From: Bacteroidales bacterium
Lineage (GTDB): Bacteria > Bacteroidota > Bacteroidia > Bacteroidales > P3
Length of the DNA stretch: 52,876 nucleotides
Assembly (NCBI GenBank): GCA_016281475.1
Contig: JAEEIS010000262.1
Location: 1-52,876 of the forward strand
Direction of reading: 5' to 3'
Positions 34,368 to 43,152 of this stretch are shown one piece after another. Position 1 is the stretch's first letter, and every line of letters begins with the position of its first letter. A program made the translations under genes and the position numbers. The notes under the pieces are model-generated. The model saw only the letters and a list, made by a program, of their open reading frames with translations, was not told where the DNA came from and ran no database searches.

Positions 34368-35117
34368 ATGGACTTTACTCTTTTGAAATATAGACAGTTA
34401 TTGGTCTCCCTTATTGATAGCGGTATCGCCTTTCAATTGAGGCATGATGTCGATTTGCTTCCACAAAACTCGTTACGGACGGCTGAGATAGAAAACCAGC
34501 TGGGACTTCGGGCTGTGTATTATTTTAGGATGGTGCCGGAGAGTTATGATGAGACAATCATCAAAGCTATTGCCGATTTGGGACATGAGATTGGTTATCA
34601 TTATGAATCTCTCACCACTTGTCATGGAAACATGGAGGAGGCGTATCGTGACTTTTGTGATAACTTGGCAAAATTGCGTCAGATAGCCCCAATTAGTAAA
34701 ATCTGTATGCATGGTTCGCCCCGTAGTCCATACGATAGCAAGGACCTTTGGAAGCACTATGACTACCGTTCGTTAGGTATTGATTACGAGCCTTATTTTG
34801 ATACTGATTTTGCACAAACACTGTATGTTACCGATACTGGGCGCAGGTGGGACGGATACCATGTCAGCGTCCGCGACAAGATACCGCAGTATCAGGAGCA
34901 ATGGGAGTCGCAGGGGTTGGTGTTCCATACTACCAACGACATAATAGCCCAACTGAGGGACTCCAAATCGCCTCTTCGAAAATCGAAATATGCGATGCTC
35001 ATTACCACACATCCCCAGCGATGGAATCCTTTTGGATTTAAGTATGTCAAAGAGTTTTGTTCTCAAACTGTTAAGAATTGTATCAAACGCGTTCTAATTA
35101 GGAATAAGAAAAAATAA
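34368..35117 (+). CDS. NodB-fold (polysaccharide deacetylase-like) protein
   Basis: The 249-residue protein has no signal peptide. It shows QLRHDVD (24-29) in the position of motif 1, GHEIGYHYE (72-80) as metal motif, and MHGSPRSPYD later, a pattern found in a divergent NodB-like group in capsule loci. It probably removes an acyl group from a sugar in the cytoplasm, but the active-site pattern differs from classic CE4 enzymes, so another hydrolase or a non-enzymatic role is possible. It is the second NodB-like gene in the locus. Confidence 0.72.
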   Translation: MDFTLLKYRQLLVSLIDSGIAFQLRHDVDLLPQNSLRTAEIENQLGLRAVYYFRMVPESYDETIIKAIADLGHEIGYHYESLTTCHGNMEEAYRDFCDNLAKLRQIAPISKICMHGSPRSPYDSKDLWKHYDYRSLGIDYEPYFDTDFAQTLYVTDTGRRWDGYHVSVRDKIPQYQEQWESQGLVFHTTNDIIAQLRDSKSPLRKSKYAMLITTHPQRWNPFGFKYVKEFCSQTVKNCIKRVLIRNKKK

Positions 35118-35185
35118 TAAGAATTCAACAATTGTTTGCAATAAAAGTTTTTTTTCTACGTTATTAATTAATATTTTATCATATC

Positions 35186-35965
35186 ATGAAAAGAGTATAC
35201 AAGTTACTATTTGTTTCTTTGCTGGCAGGGATGCTTTTAACTTCCTGTCTCACGCCTGGAGAGGTGAACTATCTGCAGGACATGCGCCATGGTACTCAAA
35301 TTGAGCTTGAGAATATGTTCCAGGCTCGTGTTGCTCCTTATGATGAGTTGGACATTTATGTTTTTTCATCCGACGAGTTGCAGGCAAAGCCATTTAACAT
35401 GAGTTCGTTTTCTTCGAATGCAATGAATGGTTATCGCCGAGGAGCCTATCTGGTGGATGTGAACGGTAACATTCAGTTCCCAGTGCTGGGAGCTATTCAT
35501 GCGGCGGGTTTGACCCGTCTGGAACTTCAGGATACTATAAGCCATCTCTTGATTGCTAATGGGATGCTGACAGATGCGGTGGTAGTGGTCCGCTTTTCGA
35601 ACTTCAAGATTTTCTTCCTTGGAGCTGAAGGCGGCAAGGCTATTACCATCAGCAACGAACGGTGTACCTTCTTGGAGGCATTGGCATTGGCGGGCGGTCT
35701 GAATGCCTATACTAGCCGCAATAAGATTGCGGTGATGCGAGAAGTGGACGGGAAGATGGTGATGAGATATCTCGACCCCCGTTCCTCTTCGGTGTTCCAA
35801 GACCCATTCTTTATGCTGCAGCAGAACGACTTTATCATCACTCAGAACTATACCAAGGATACACCGCGTCGTGAGGCAAGGAATTTCGCTTCGTGGTTGT
35901 CAATCGGTTTGTCGACACTGACATTTATTGTCACGATAGCCAGCTATTTGAAGCCGAGAAACTAA
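35186..35965 (+). CDS. wza: Polysaccharide export outer-membrane lipoprotein (Wza/OPX-like)
   Basis: The 259-residue protein has a lipoprotein signal with lipobox LTSC (Cys21). The Poly_export domain follows: VAPYDELDIYVFSSDEL, then YLVDVNGNIQFPVLGAIHAAGLTRLELQDTI. An SLBB-like part comes next (IFFLGAEGGKAITISNERCTFLEALALAGGLNAY). A hydrophobic C-terminal segment (about 235-255) matches the membrane-spanning helix of OPX proteins. It forms the outer-membrane channel for the polymer and pairs with the Wzc-like gene 44 bases downstream. No TAnnTTTG box was seen in its AT-rich spacer. Confidence 0.92.
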   Translation: MKRVYKLLFVSLLAGMLLTSCLTPGEVNYLQDMRHGTQIELENMFQARVAPYDELDIYVFSSDELQAKPFNMSSFSSNAMNGYRRGAYLVDVNGNIQFPVLGAIHAAGLTRLELQDTISHLLIANGMLTDAVVVVRFSNFKIFFLGAEGGKAITISNERCTFLEALALAGGLNAYTSRNKIAVMREVDGKMVMRYLDPRSSSVFQDPFFMLQQNDFIITQNYTKDTPRREARNFASWLSIGLSTLTFIVTIASYLKPRN

Positions 35966-36009
35966 ATGACTAAATTGGAATTTATTTCACCCTTTCTAAT
36001 ATTGTAAAG

Positions 36010-38514
36010 ATGGACAATTCAAACAATACCAATAACGCAAATCCCAATTACACCAATCTCTCGTTCCTTGATGAGAAACAGTCGGTATCGTTTCATATCA
36101 AGGATTTGGTGTTCCTGCTTCTCCGCAATATCCACTGGTTGCTTATCTTTGCCCTGATAGGTGGCTTGGTGGCCAACTTCTTGGCACGTCGGCAGGATAA
36201 GGTGTATGCCAGCCAGGCCAAGATTCTGATCCGAAGTGGAAATAGCCTTGGTATCAATGATGACGATACCCGTGAGCTTTCAATCAAGAGTGCATTGGGT
36301 CTCCGCTCGTTCTACTCTAGTACGATTAATAACGAGATGATGATTCTCACCTCGAAATCGACAATCCAAAGAGCCGTGGAGGATTTGAAATTGAACGTGA
36401 TGTATAGTACCGAGACTCGCTTCTTAAAGCGTACTAAGAATCTTTACGCCATATCGCCTGTGGAACTGGAGTTTGATTCGAACGGCTTTATGTTGCCCGA
36501 CTGCCTAATGCTGAAGATAGTGGATAAGGAGCATGTGCTGCTTCGCCGTGCGAATCATCATTCGTTGTTGATACCGTTGGACAAGCCGGTGATGACTCCG
36601 ATGGGACGATTGATTGCCCACAAGACGTGGACTTTTGTGGACAGGTCGGTGGGTCAGGAGATTAAGGTGGAACACCGCGATGTGTCGTCCATAACGGACT
36701 ACTACCGTTCGAAATTGGTGGTGAAACGCAACGATGACCGTAATACGATTCTGAATCTGTATATGAAGGACTACTCACCCCAGCGTTGTGCCGACTTTAT
36801 TAACGCCGTGATTCGTGTCTACAATGAGGGTGCTGTGAACGATAAGAAACGCATTATAAATGATACCTACAACTACATCAACGAGCGTATTAACATTATC
36901 AGTAGTGATTTGGGTGCACAAGAGTCGGCTATTGCAGCATATCGTAGTAGCTCGAATGTGATGGCATCTACTGCTTTTGGTGGAGGTTATGTCAGTACAA
37001 GTTTGCGTTCAGACAACGAGGCTTCGCGCCTGCAGAACGAATTGGGTATGGCGCGCGACCTACTGTCGACCATCAAATCTAGCGATGGCACTGAGGTGAT
37101 TCCGTTGGGTGCTGTCTCTAATGGCGTGGTGGCATCGTACTTGACTAAATATAATAGTCATGCCCAAGAAGTTGCTCACTATAAGGAGATGGGAACGGTG
37201 AACAACCCTGTAGCAGCTCGTGCCATTGCGAACCAGAATCAGCAACGCGAAGACCTGATCAGCATGACTGAAGGCTATATCTCCTCGCTGGAACAGCGCA
37301 TTGTAAACGAACGCAATATTGCCAATGAGGCTTCTGCGAGGGTTCGTGCCGTGCCAATACAGCAGCTTCACTTGGATGAACTGGAGAGAAATCAGAAGAT
37401 TAAGGAGCAGTTGTATGTGTCGTTGCTAACCCGTCGTGAGGAACTGATGATTAGCAAACCTTCCTTGGAGGGTTATGCCAAGATTATTGATCCCGCGCCA
37501 GTGAACAAGAATCCGGTGTCGCCCAATACGTCGCACATGACCTTTGTAGGTGCCATTATCGGACTGCTTGTCCCCGTGGCATTCTATCTGTTGAGAAAAC
37601 TATTCGATACGCAGGTGAAGAGCTATGCAGATATTGAATCGGCTACGTCGGTCCCGTTCCTTGCTGAAATACCTGCATTGCCAGAAGATGACGATCGCAA
37701 TATTGTGATTACCGAGAAAGAACATGACGGCATAGCCGAATCGTTCAGGCACTTGCGAGCCAAGATTGAGTTCTTGGGAGGCGACCAGCAAGGTAAGGCG
37801 AAGGTCCTGCTATTCTCTTCGTTGGTACCAGGTTCAGGTAAGACTTTCATGACGAGCAATCTTGCTGCAAGTATCGGATTGGCAAACAAAAAGGTGCTGT
37901 TGATGGATTTGGATTTGCGCAAAGGTTCGCTCACGCGTAAATTCTATTCTCGCAAGAAACCAGGAATTGTGAACTATCTCACGTTGAAAGAGACGGATAT
38001 TGACAGCCTCATCCAGCACGATGTGGTGGCAGCAGGTGTCGACACCCTTTTCTCAGGACCCCTGCCGCCCAACCCTGCAGAGTTGTTGAGCTCGCCTCTT
38101 TTCGATAAGCTGATAGATTATCTGCGTGACAAGTACGATTATATCATTCTCGACAGTACACCGGCGGGAATGGTGGTGGATACCGACATTGTGAAGCATG
38201 TGGCTGACCATACTATCTTCTTGATTCGTGCGAGATTGTTCGACAAACGTATGTTGCTGGATGTAGAGCGTCTCTATAAGGACGGTGCATTCCCCAAGAT
38301 GTGTATTATCTTGAACGATGTGAAGTATGACAAACAGCCTCTGTATGGTCGCAACTATGGTTACGGCTACGGCTATGGTTACGGTTATGGCTACGGTTAT
38401 GGCTATGGTTACGGCTATGGATATGGCTATAGCGAGAAGACGGACCAGGATGACGACGAAGAGGGGAATAAAGCTGATTCTACCAAAAGGAAGGGATTGA
38501 GAAAGAGAAAGTAG
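36010..38514 (+). CDS. wzc: Wzc-like polysaccharide co-polymerase and BY-tyrosine kinase
   Basis: The 834-residue inner-membrane protein has two helices flanking a periplasmic Wzz domain (first about 30-50, second about 510-530) with coiled-coil parts. The cytoplasmic kinase has Walker A LVPGSGKT (603-610), Walker A' VLLMDLDLRKG and Walker B YIILDSTPAG. The tail is an extreme tyrosine cluster: 12 Tyr-Gly pairs plus a final Tyr at 783-807, the autophosphorylation region. It controls chain length and export together with Wza. Phosphatase genes usually accompany Wzc, but none of the Wzb/Wzh types is present in the locus. Confidence 0.95.
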   Translation: MDNSNNTNNANPNYTNLSFLDEKQSVSFHIKDLVFLLLRNIHWLLIFALIGGLVANFLARRQDKVYASQAKILIRSGNSLGINDDDTRELSIKSALGLRSFYSSTINNEMMILTSKSTIQRAVEDLKLNVMYSTETRFLKRTKNLYAISPVELEFDSNGFMLPDCLMLKIVDKEHVLLRRANHHSLLIPLDKPVMTPMGRLIAHKTWTFVDRSVGQEIKVEHRDVSSITDYYRSKLVVKRNDDRNTILNLYMKDYSPQRCADFINAVIRVYNEGAVNDKKRIINDTYNYINERINIISSDLGAQESAIAAYRSSSNVMASTAFGGGYVSTSLRSDNEASRLQNELGMARDLLSTIKSSDGTEVIPLGAVSNGVVASYLTKYNSHAQEVAHYKEMGTVNNPVAARAIANQNQQREDLISMTEGYISSLEQRIVNERNIANEASARVRAVPIQQLHLDELERNQKIKEQLYVSLLTRREELMISKPSLEGYAKIIDPAPVNKNPVSPNTSHMTFVGAIIGLLVPVAFYLLRKLFDTQVKSYADIESATSVPFLAEIPALPEDDDRNIVITEKEHDGIAESFRHLRAKIEFLGGDQQGKAKVLLFSSLVPGSGKTFMTSNLAASIGLANKKVLLMDLDLRKGSLTRKFYSRKKPGIVNYLTLKETDIDSLIQHDVVAAGVDTLFSGPLPPNPAELLSSPLFDKLIDYLRDKYDYIILDSTPAGMVVDTDIVKHVADHTIFLIRARLFDKRMLLDVERLYKDGAFPKMCIILNDVKYDKQPLYGRNYGYGYGYGYGYGYGYGYGYGYGYGYSEKTDQDDDEEGNKADSTKRKGLRKRK
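38356..38430 (+). repeat. Tyr-Gly codon repeat in wzc
   Basis: Twelve six-base TAY-GGN units in a row plus a final Tyr codon make 75 bases, encoding a (Tyr-Gly)12-Tyr tail. The third positions vary, so the protein repeat is maintained while the DNA repeat is imperfect. Gain or loss of units would keep the reading frame. Confidence 0.95.
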
Positions 38515-38550
38515 TCTACAGCCCGCGGATTAGAGAGAAAAAGCGATAAG

Positions 38551-39645
38551 ATGAATGTTACCACACCCTTACTGCCCGATTTGGACGATTTTTCCCAGAT
38601 GCTGAAAGAAATCTGGGAGAGCAAGTGGGTTACTAATAATGGACGTTTCCACCAGCAGTTGGAAGAGGCTCTTTGTGCCTATTTGAAGGTGCCGTATTTA
38701 AGTCTCTTCACCAATGGTACGCTTCCGTTACTCACTGCACTTCAAGCATTGCGGGTGAGTGGTGAGGTTATAACGACTCCATATAGCTTTGTTGCCACCA
38801 CCCATAGCATTTGGTGGAACGGATTGAAACCAGTCTTCGTCGACATCGACCCGAGCAACTGTGGAATGGATCCTGACAGGATTGAGGCAGCCATCACTCC
38901 ACGGACAACAGCCATTATGCCGGTCCATTGCTATGGGAAGCCATGCGACATAGTCCGTATTCAGCAGATTGCTGACAAGTATGGACTAAAGGTGATATAT
39001 GATGCTGCCCATTGTTTTGGTGTTGAAGTGAATGGGAAGTCAATTCTGGAATATGGCGACATCTCCACATTGAGTTTTCACGCCACAAAGGTGTTCAATA
39101 CGATCGAAGGTGGGGCCATGGTGATGCACGATGCCGCCACCAAGCAGCGTATTGATTATCTTAAAAACTTTGGTTTCGAAAGTGAGACTGAGGTTATTGC
39201 CCCAGGTATCAACAGCAAGATGGACGAGGTGCGTGCCGTTTTTGGACTGCTTAATCTTCGTCAGATTGATTCCGCCATCGAAGCCCGCCATCGTGTTGCG
39301 ATACATTATCGTGAGGCGCTTCGTCCTGTAGAGGGTATACGTTTTTTCGACGACATGCCGGGCGTAAGGCACAACTATAGCTATTTTCCAATATTCGTCA
39401 ATGCTGAGGAGTATGGCATGACTCGCGATGAATTGTTTTTCAAGTTGCGCGAGCAAGGTATCATGGGCCGTCGCTACTTCTATCCTCTCATCAGCACATT
39501 CAGCACTTATCGTGGATTGCCAAGTGCCACCGCGGAAAACCTCCCCAATGCCACGCGCATTGCCAACGAGGTTATCTGCCTTCCCATGCACCACGAACTG
39601 TCCGAAGATGATGTAAACAGAGTGCTGGAGATAATCGTCAAATAG
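38551..39645 (+). CDS. DegT/DnrJ/EryC1 aminotransferase (VioA-like)
   Basis: The 364-residue PLP enzyme has WVTNNGRFHQQLEEAL at the start, NGTLPLLTALQAL, TTPYSFVATTHS, DAAHCFG, and the PLP lysine in SFHATKVF (K180), then the NFGFESETEVIAPGINSKMDE segment. These fit the sugar aminotransferases that put an amine on a keto-sugar, most like VioA/QdtB types using dTDP-4-keto-6-deoxyglucose. No dTDP-glucose dehydratase is present here, so the precursor comes from elsewhere or from the Gmd product. It is the last gene of the locus; its amino group is a possible site for acylation. Confidence 0.87.
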   Translation: MNVTTPLLPDLDDFSQMLKEIWESKWVTNNGRFHQQLEEALCAYLKVPYLSLFTNGTLPLLTALQALRVSGEVITTPYSFVATTHSIWWNGLKPVFVDIDPSNCGMDPDRIEAAITPRTTAIMPVHCYGKPCDIVRIQQIADKYGLKVIYDAAHCFGVEVNGKSILEYGDISTLSFHATKVFNTIEGGAMVMHDAATKQRIDYLKNFGFESETEVIAPGINSKMDEVRAVFGLLNLRQIDSAIEARHRVAIHYREALRPVEGIRFFDDMPGVRHNYSYFPIFVNAEEYGMTRDELFFKLREQGIMGRRYFYPLISTFSTYRGLPSATAENLPNATRIANEVICLPMHHELSEDDVNRVLEIIVK

Positions 39646-39663
39646 AACAAGATAAACTTTTAT

Positions 39664-39703
39664 AAAAGCCGCAAGAGACGATACTTCTCTTGCGGCTTTT
39701 TTT
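39664..39703 (+). terminator. Intrinsic terminator ending the polysaccharide locus
   Basis: Fifteen-base arms (39664-39678 and 39686-39700, core GCCGCAAGAGA/TCTCTTGCGGC) pair perfectly across CGATACT, followed by a run of T. It lies 18 bases after the last stop codon. Confidence 0.95.
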
Positions 39704-39713
39704 GCATATATGC

Positions 39714-39742
39714 AAAAAAACAGGAGCCGCTAATGTGGCTCC
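39714..39742 (-). terminator. Intrinsic terminator of the convergent Ser/Gly-rich gene
   Basis: GGAGCC (39723-39728) and GGCTCC (39737-39742) pair around eight bases. On the minus strand a run of seven U follows (39714-39720). On the plus strand a T-run also follows, so it can work in both directions. Confidence 0.85.
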
Positions 39743-39780
39743 CGCTTTTTAGTATGATAACTTTGCAAATCAAATAGTTC

Positions 39781-40869
39781 CTATTTGTCGGCCTCGTAGA
39801 TGAGCAGTTGGCCTTCGGGGGTGTAGAAGAACAGCAGTGGGTCTTTGTCGCGCTTCTTCATAATCCAGCAGCCACCATTTTCGGGGTCAATCTGCATCTT
39901 GCAGTATTTGCGGCTTACCTGCTGTTCGGCAAGCAACTTGTCATTCTTGTCATAAATCTGCAGGTATGTGTGTCCGTCGGGGTCGTTGATAAGGGCATAC
40001 ATGTAGTCGCCGCTGATGGCGTAGGTGATCAGGTCGACATTGTAGGTCTCACGGGCATACTCTCTCACCACCACTACGTCAGTGACATGATAGTCATACC
40101 AATAGTTGTTGCAGTAGAACCAGAATCCGGGCCAGAACCAAGGACGCGGGGGGAACGGGTCCCAATAAAGTCTGTGGCAGTGAACCATGTGATGGTGATG
40201 GGGGTGCATAAAGTAGGGTGCAGGGTGCATTGGACGGTGCGAGGGAGGCATGGGGCCGTTGGGATTGCCTGGACGGGCATAGCCACCAGCGGGAGTAGGA
40301 GCCACGCCGTGCGGGCGACCGCCGCCGACAGTGCTGCCAGCAGGGCCGTCGCCACGGCGACCTACGTCACCGCGAAGGGTGCCGCCCGTGTTGCGACCTC
40401 CGTCGCGCATAGCGGCGGCGTTGCTGCGACTACGTATCTGTGCTGGCACGCTGCCAGTACGCGACTGATGGCTGCCGCCACGCGAAACGGCTGCACCGCC
40501 ATCCGAACGGCTGCCATAGTCAGACGACGAACGAGAGCCCGAGTACGAAGACGACGAACTGCTGCGTATGCTGCTGCTCACATTGGGCGAGCTGTAGCTC
40601 GAGTTGCTGCGGCTGCCAGAGTAGCTCGAACTGCTGCGGCTACCAGAATAACTGCTTGAACTACTGCTGCGGCTGCTAGAGTAGCTACTGCCGCTGCTAC
40701 GGCTGCTCGAAAAACCGCCGCCGCCGCCACGGCTGCTACTTACACTTCCGCTGCTGTGGCCGCCGCCACCGCTACGACCGCCGCCACCGCCGCCACGTTG
40801 GGCGTATACCGGAGTCACCGCCAAGGCGACTCCCAAAAGGGCGATGCTAAATAAACGAGACATTTTCAT
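39781..40869 (-). CDS. Secreted Ser/Gly-rich low-complexity protein of unknown function
   Basis: The 362-residue protein has a signal peptide likely cleaved after VYA. Residues 25-130 are almost wholly Gly, Ser and Arg, with repeated SYSGSRSSS units. A basic linker and a Pro/His-rich stretch (PAPYFMHPHHHHMVH) follow, then a Trp/Tyr-rich segment (PRPWFWPGFWFYCNNYWYDY). The last 90 residues fold as a beta-type domain ending FFYTPEGQLLIYEADK. No family was recognised. The His- and aromatic-rich parts suggest metal or carbohydrate contact. A second ATG lies two codons in. The start has a rare clear Shine-Dalgarno AAAGGAG. It is convergent with the polysaccharide locus. Confidence 0.8.
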   Translation of the reverse strand: MKMSRLFSIALLGVALAVTPVYAQRGGGGGGRSGGGGHSSGSVSSSRGGGGGFSSSRSSGSSYSSSRSSSSSSYSGSRSSSSYSGSRSNSSYSSPNVSSSIRSSSSSSYSGSRSSSDYGSRSDGGAAVSRGGSHQSRTGSVPAQIRSRSNAAAMRDGGRNTGGTLRGDVGRRGDGPAGSTVGGGRPHGVAPTPAGGYARPGNPNGPMPPSHRPMHPAPYFMHPHHHHMVHCHRLYWDPFPPRPWFWPGFWFYCNNYWYDYHVTDVVVVREYARETYNVDLITYAISGDYMYALINDPDGHTYLQIYDKNDKLLAEQQVSRKYCKMQIDPENGGCWIMKKRDKDPLLFFYTPEGQLLIYEADK

Positions 40870-40944
40870 TTTATACTCCTTTCTTTAAATTATTATCGTT
40901 TCAACTTTATTCTGGCAGCCTTTTGTCTGCCTTTTTTCACGATG

Positions 40945-40952
40945 CAAAAGTA
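40945..40952 (-). promoter_or_regulatory. Predicted promoter -7 box of the Ser/Gly-rich gene
   Basis: The minus strand reads TACTTTTG, a TAnnTTTG match, about 75 bases before the start codon. Confidence 0.55.
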
Positions 40953-41362
40953 CAACCATTTTTTTAGGAAAAATCCCCTTTTGTAGCCTAATTTTCCTGT
41001 AAAATTTCAGTTTGCTGTGTATTAATACGTTGTATTTTTTATAATGTCAATTGCGGTTAATAAAAGATATGGTCCTGACGAGTCACAATGTTAGATTAAG
41101 CCCCAATCCGACGGCATGATGGACAACACTTATCCTGAACCGAAGCGAATACTGATAAACTACCAGTCAAGATTTGAGGAGGATCAGGGCTAGCCCTCTT
41201 CGACGGTTATGATAGAGGCCGGATTGAGCAGGACAGGGACTCCGGACTGAAACCGATGATAACAGCTGCTGACACTTTCACTATACGATTCCACCTATCC
41301 ATTTAGCGGATGAACCCAAGAAACAGTCCCTTGTCCCACACGTGCCGTGCCTACGAGGCATG
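40953..41362. other. Gene-free stretch of about 410 bases
   Basis: No credible coding frame, tRNA, terminator or repeat was recognised. The first part is AT-rich; from about 41,080 the composition becomes balanced with no clear structure. It may be a decayed gene. Confidence 0.4.
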
Positions 41363-42637
41363 TTATTCCCAGGGGTGCATCCCTTTGGCTGTGGCGTTGT
41401 ATGCTTTGAGAGTGTGTTGAAGGTGGTTCATGAACTCATCGTATGGATACATGCCGTTGGGAGCCTTTTGGATGTCGGTGAAGCTCAGTTCACAAGACAT
41501 TGGCGGGTTGTCGAGGGTCAAGTGCTGCATTTTTCTTATCTGCTCTGAGCTCTGATAGACAAGACGGACACGAACATATTTCTTTGGGTTCATACAATTC
41601 TTCTCCGCCCACTGCTCAAACAGAAGTTTGACTCCGATTGGGGTCTTTTCTAGGGTGTTGGAGAGTTCATACGGTTTTATTTTCAACGCAGCCAGCAAGG
41701 CCTCGATCATGGAATCGTGGGTGCAGAAGAATGCGTATTTATGGCCACTGGCCATCTCAGAGTATATCCTGTTCAGCATGCAGTGGCTAACGTTGACGGC
41801 AATAATCGGTGCCTGGGAGAATAGGATTCGGCTATAGAGATCCTTAATAGAAGCCAACTCTTTCCAGTCGTAGAATTCAAGGGGACGGCCCAAGATGGAA
41901 TCAGTATCGTTCAAATAAGCGAGGATAAAGGCATCGCTGGCCATGTTGGCATGCTTCAGTCCTCCCACCATCGTGGGTTCCAGATGTCCGCCTTCACTAT
42001 CGTAAAAAACGAGATTCACACCAACATGATTATCAAAGTGTTCACTGCCATATTCGGAGTGACTTATCCTTAGCATATTCTCCAAATACACATAGGAAGG
42101 GGGCGTCAGTTCACCTAACTCTCGATAAGCTTCATATTTAAAGGCCATGGTGTCAAAGTCTGGTACACTAAAGCCATTTAATAGAGGCAAATAGTCGGGG
42201 TCGAGGTAGCCATAGCCATACGTAGAATTTTTCTTTTTGTAATCGACAGGTGGTAGGGCCATGCCGGGGCACATGCCCGTCATGAAAGCCGTGGCAGTCG
42301 CAACGGTGCGTTGTTTCGAACTGGCACCGAGATAGATGTCAGCACTATCTAGCTCAAATCCTTGTTCTCTGAACCAAAGCCGGAAATACTCACCCATAAA
42401 CCTTTCCAGAGTGTCGCCTTTTGGCGACAAATGACTTCCGGGCACAGTGTCTCGCTTCCAGTGGTAGCCGTCCCCCGTCATCAAGTCGAGGGTGCGGAGG
42501 TATTGTTGCAAAGGAACGCGAAGGCCATGCCGACTCACATCTACAACCTTAACTAGTTCCAGTTCTTGTGCGTGGTTTTGCTTGGTGCTGATGGCCAGAA
42601 GTAATAGCACGATAATTGAAAATTTGATTTTGTTCAT
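41363..42637 (-). CDS. Histidine acid phosphatase (branch 2, AppA/Agp-like), secreted
   Basis: The 424-residue protein has a signal peptide ending near NHAQ, then VVDVSRHGLRVP (RHGxRxP, catalytic His37) and the CTHDSM proton-donor HD motif near residue 308. These define the histidine acid phosphatase branch that includes phytase AppA and glucose-1-phosphatase. It probably hydrolyses phosphate monoesters in the periplasm; the exact substrate is not predictable. The gene stands alone, with AT-rich spacers and no clear promoter box. Confidence 0.9.
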   Translation of the reverse strand: MNKIKFSIIVLLLLAISTKQNHAQELELVKVVDVSRHGLRVPLQQYLRTLDLMTGDGYHWKRDTVPGSHLSPKGDTLERFMGEYFRLWFREQGFELDSADIYLGASSKQRTVATATAFMTGMCPGMALPPVDYKKKNSTYGYGYLDPDYLPLLNGFSVPDFDTMAFKYEAYRELGELTPPSYVYLENMLRISHSEYGSEHFDNHVGVNLVFYDSEGGHLEPTMVGGLKHANMASDAFILAYLNDTDSILGRPLEFYDWKELASIKDLYSRILFSQAPIIAVNVSHCMLNRIYSEMASGHKYAFFCTHDSMIEALLAALKIKPYELSNTLEKTPIGVKLLFEQWAEKNCMNPKKYVRVRLVYQSSEQIRKMQHLTLDNPPMSCELSFTDIQKAPNGMYPYDEFMNHLQHTLKAYNATAKGMHPWE

Positions 42638-42731
42638 AACTTTTTTGATATTTTTATTGTTAATAATGCGACGTTTGCGTATCTAATAATCAATCATGGG
42701 GAGGTGAGTTCATGACCCTTGGTACGAGGCT

Positions 42732-43085
42732 TCAGTAATACATCAGAGCCAAATATGCCCATTCCTCTTCTGGGGTGAGGAGTTCCCTTTCTCTTTGTAC
42801 ACCCAGTGGCGGATTGCAATCAATATCTTTCTTCTTTGTTTTGTTTGGTGCTGGTGCAGGGAGAGGAGCCTCTTTCTTCCTTCTCTCGACGCTTTGAGAC
42901 CAAAGACGATGCAAATACAGCACGAGTTCAACAACCAAGTATACGAGTGGCTGGAGAAGTAACAGCACATACACATGCTCGAATATTGGGTTCATTAATA
43001 CCATCAGAATCCAGGCGAAAAGGCTGGCTGGCAGTGAGACGGAGATGGTTTTCGCAACTTGAAGGAGGGTGTATCTTTTTCTCAT
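42732..43085 (-). CDS. Small membrane protein of unknown function
   Basis: The 117-residue protein has two hydrophobic segments (about 12-32 and 35-58) and then a charged, Lys/Pro-rich cytoplasmic tail ending PEEEWAYLALMYY. No family was recognised. It follows the toxin-like gene by 67 bases in the same direction, so it could be co-transcribed with it and act as a membrane partner. Confidence 0.6.
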   Translation of the reverse strand: MRKRYTLLQVAKTISVSLPASLFAWILMVLMNPIFEHVYVLLLLQPLVYLVVELVLYLHRLWSQSVERRKKEAPLPAPAPNKTKKKDIDCNPPLGVQRERELLTPEEEWAYLALMYY

Positions 43086-43152
43086 TGTATTTTATTTTAT
43101 ATGGTTATAAATAGTAATGTTCTTCCAGAATAATTAAAATTATTAGACACGG

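Noticed and set aside
39808..40659. 283-codon plus-strand frame opposite the Ser/Gly-rich gene
   Set aside because: It is an Ala/Arg/Thr-rich mirror of the low-complexity codons; the minus strand has a signal peptide, a Shine-Dalgarno and a promoter box.
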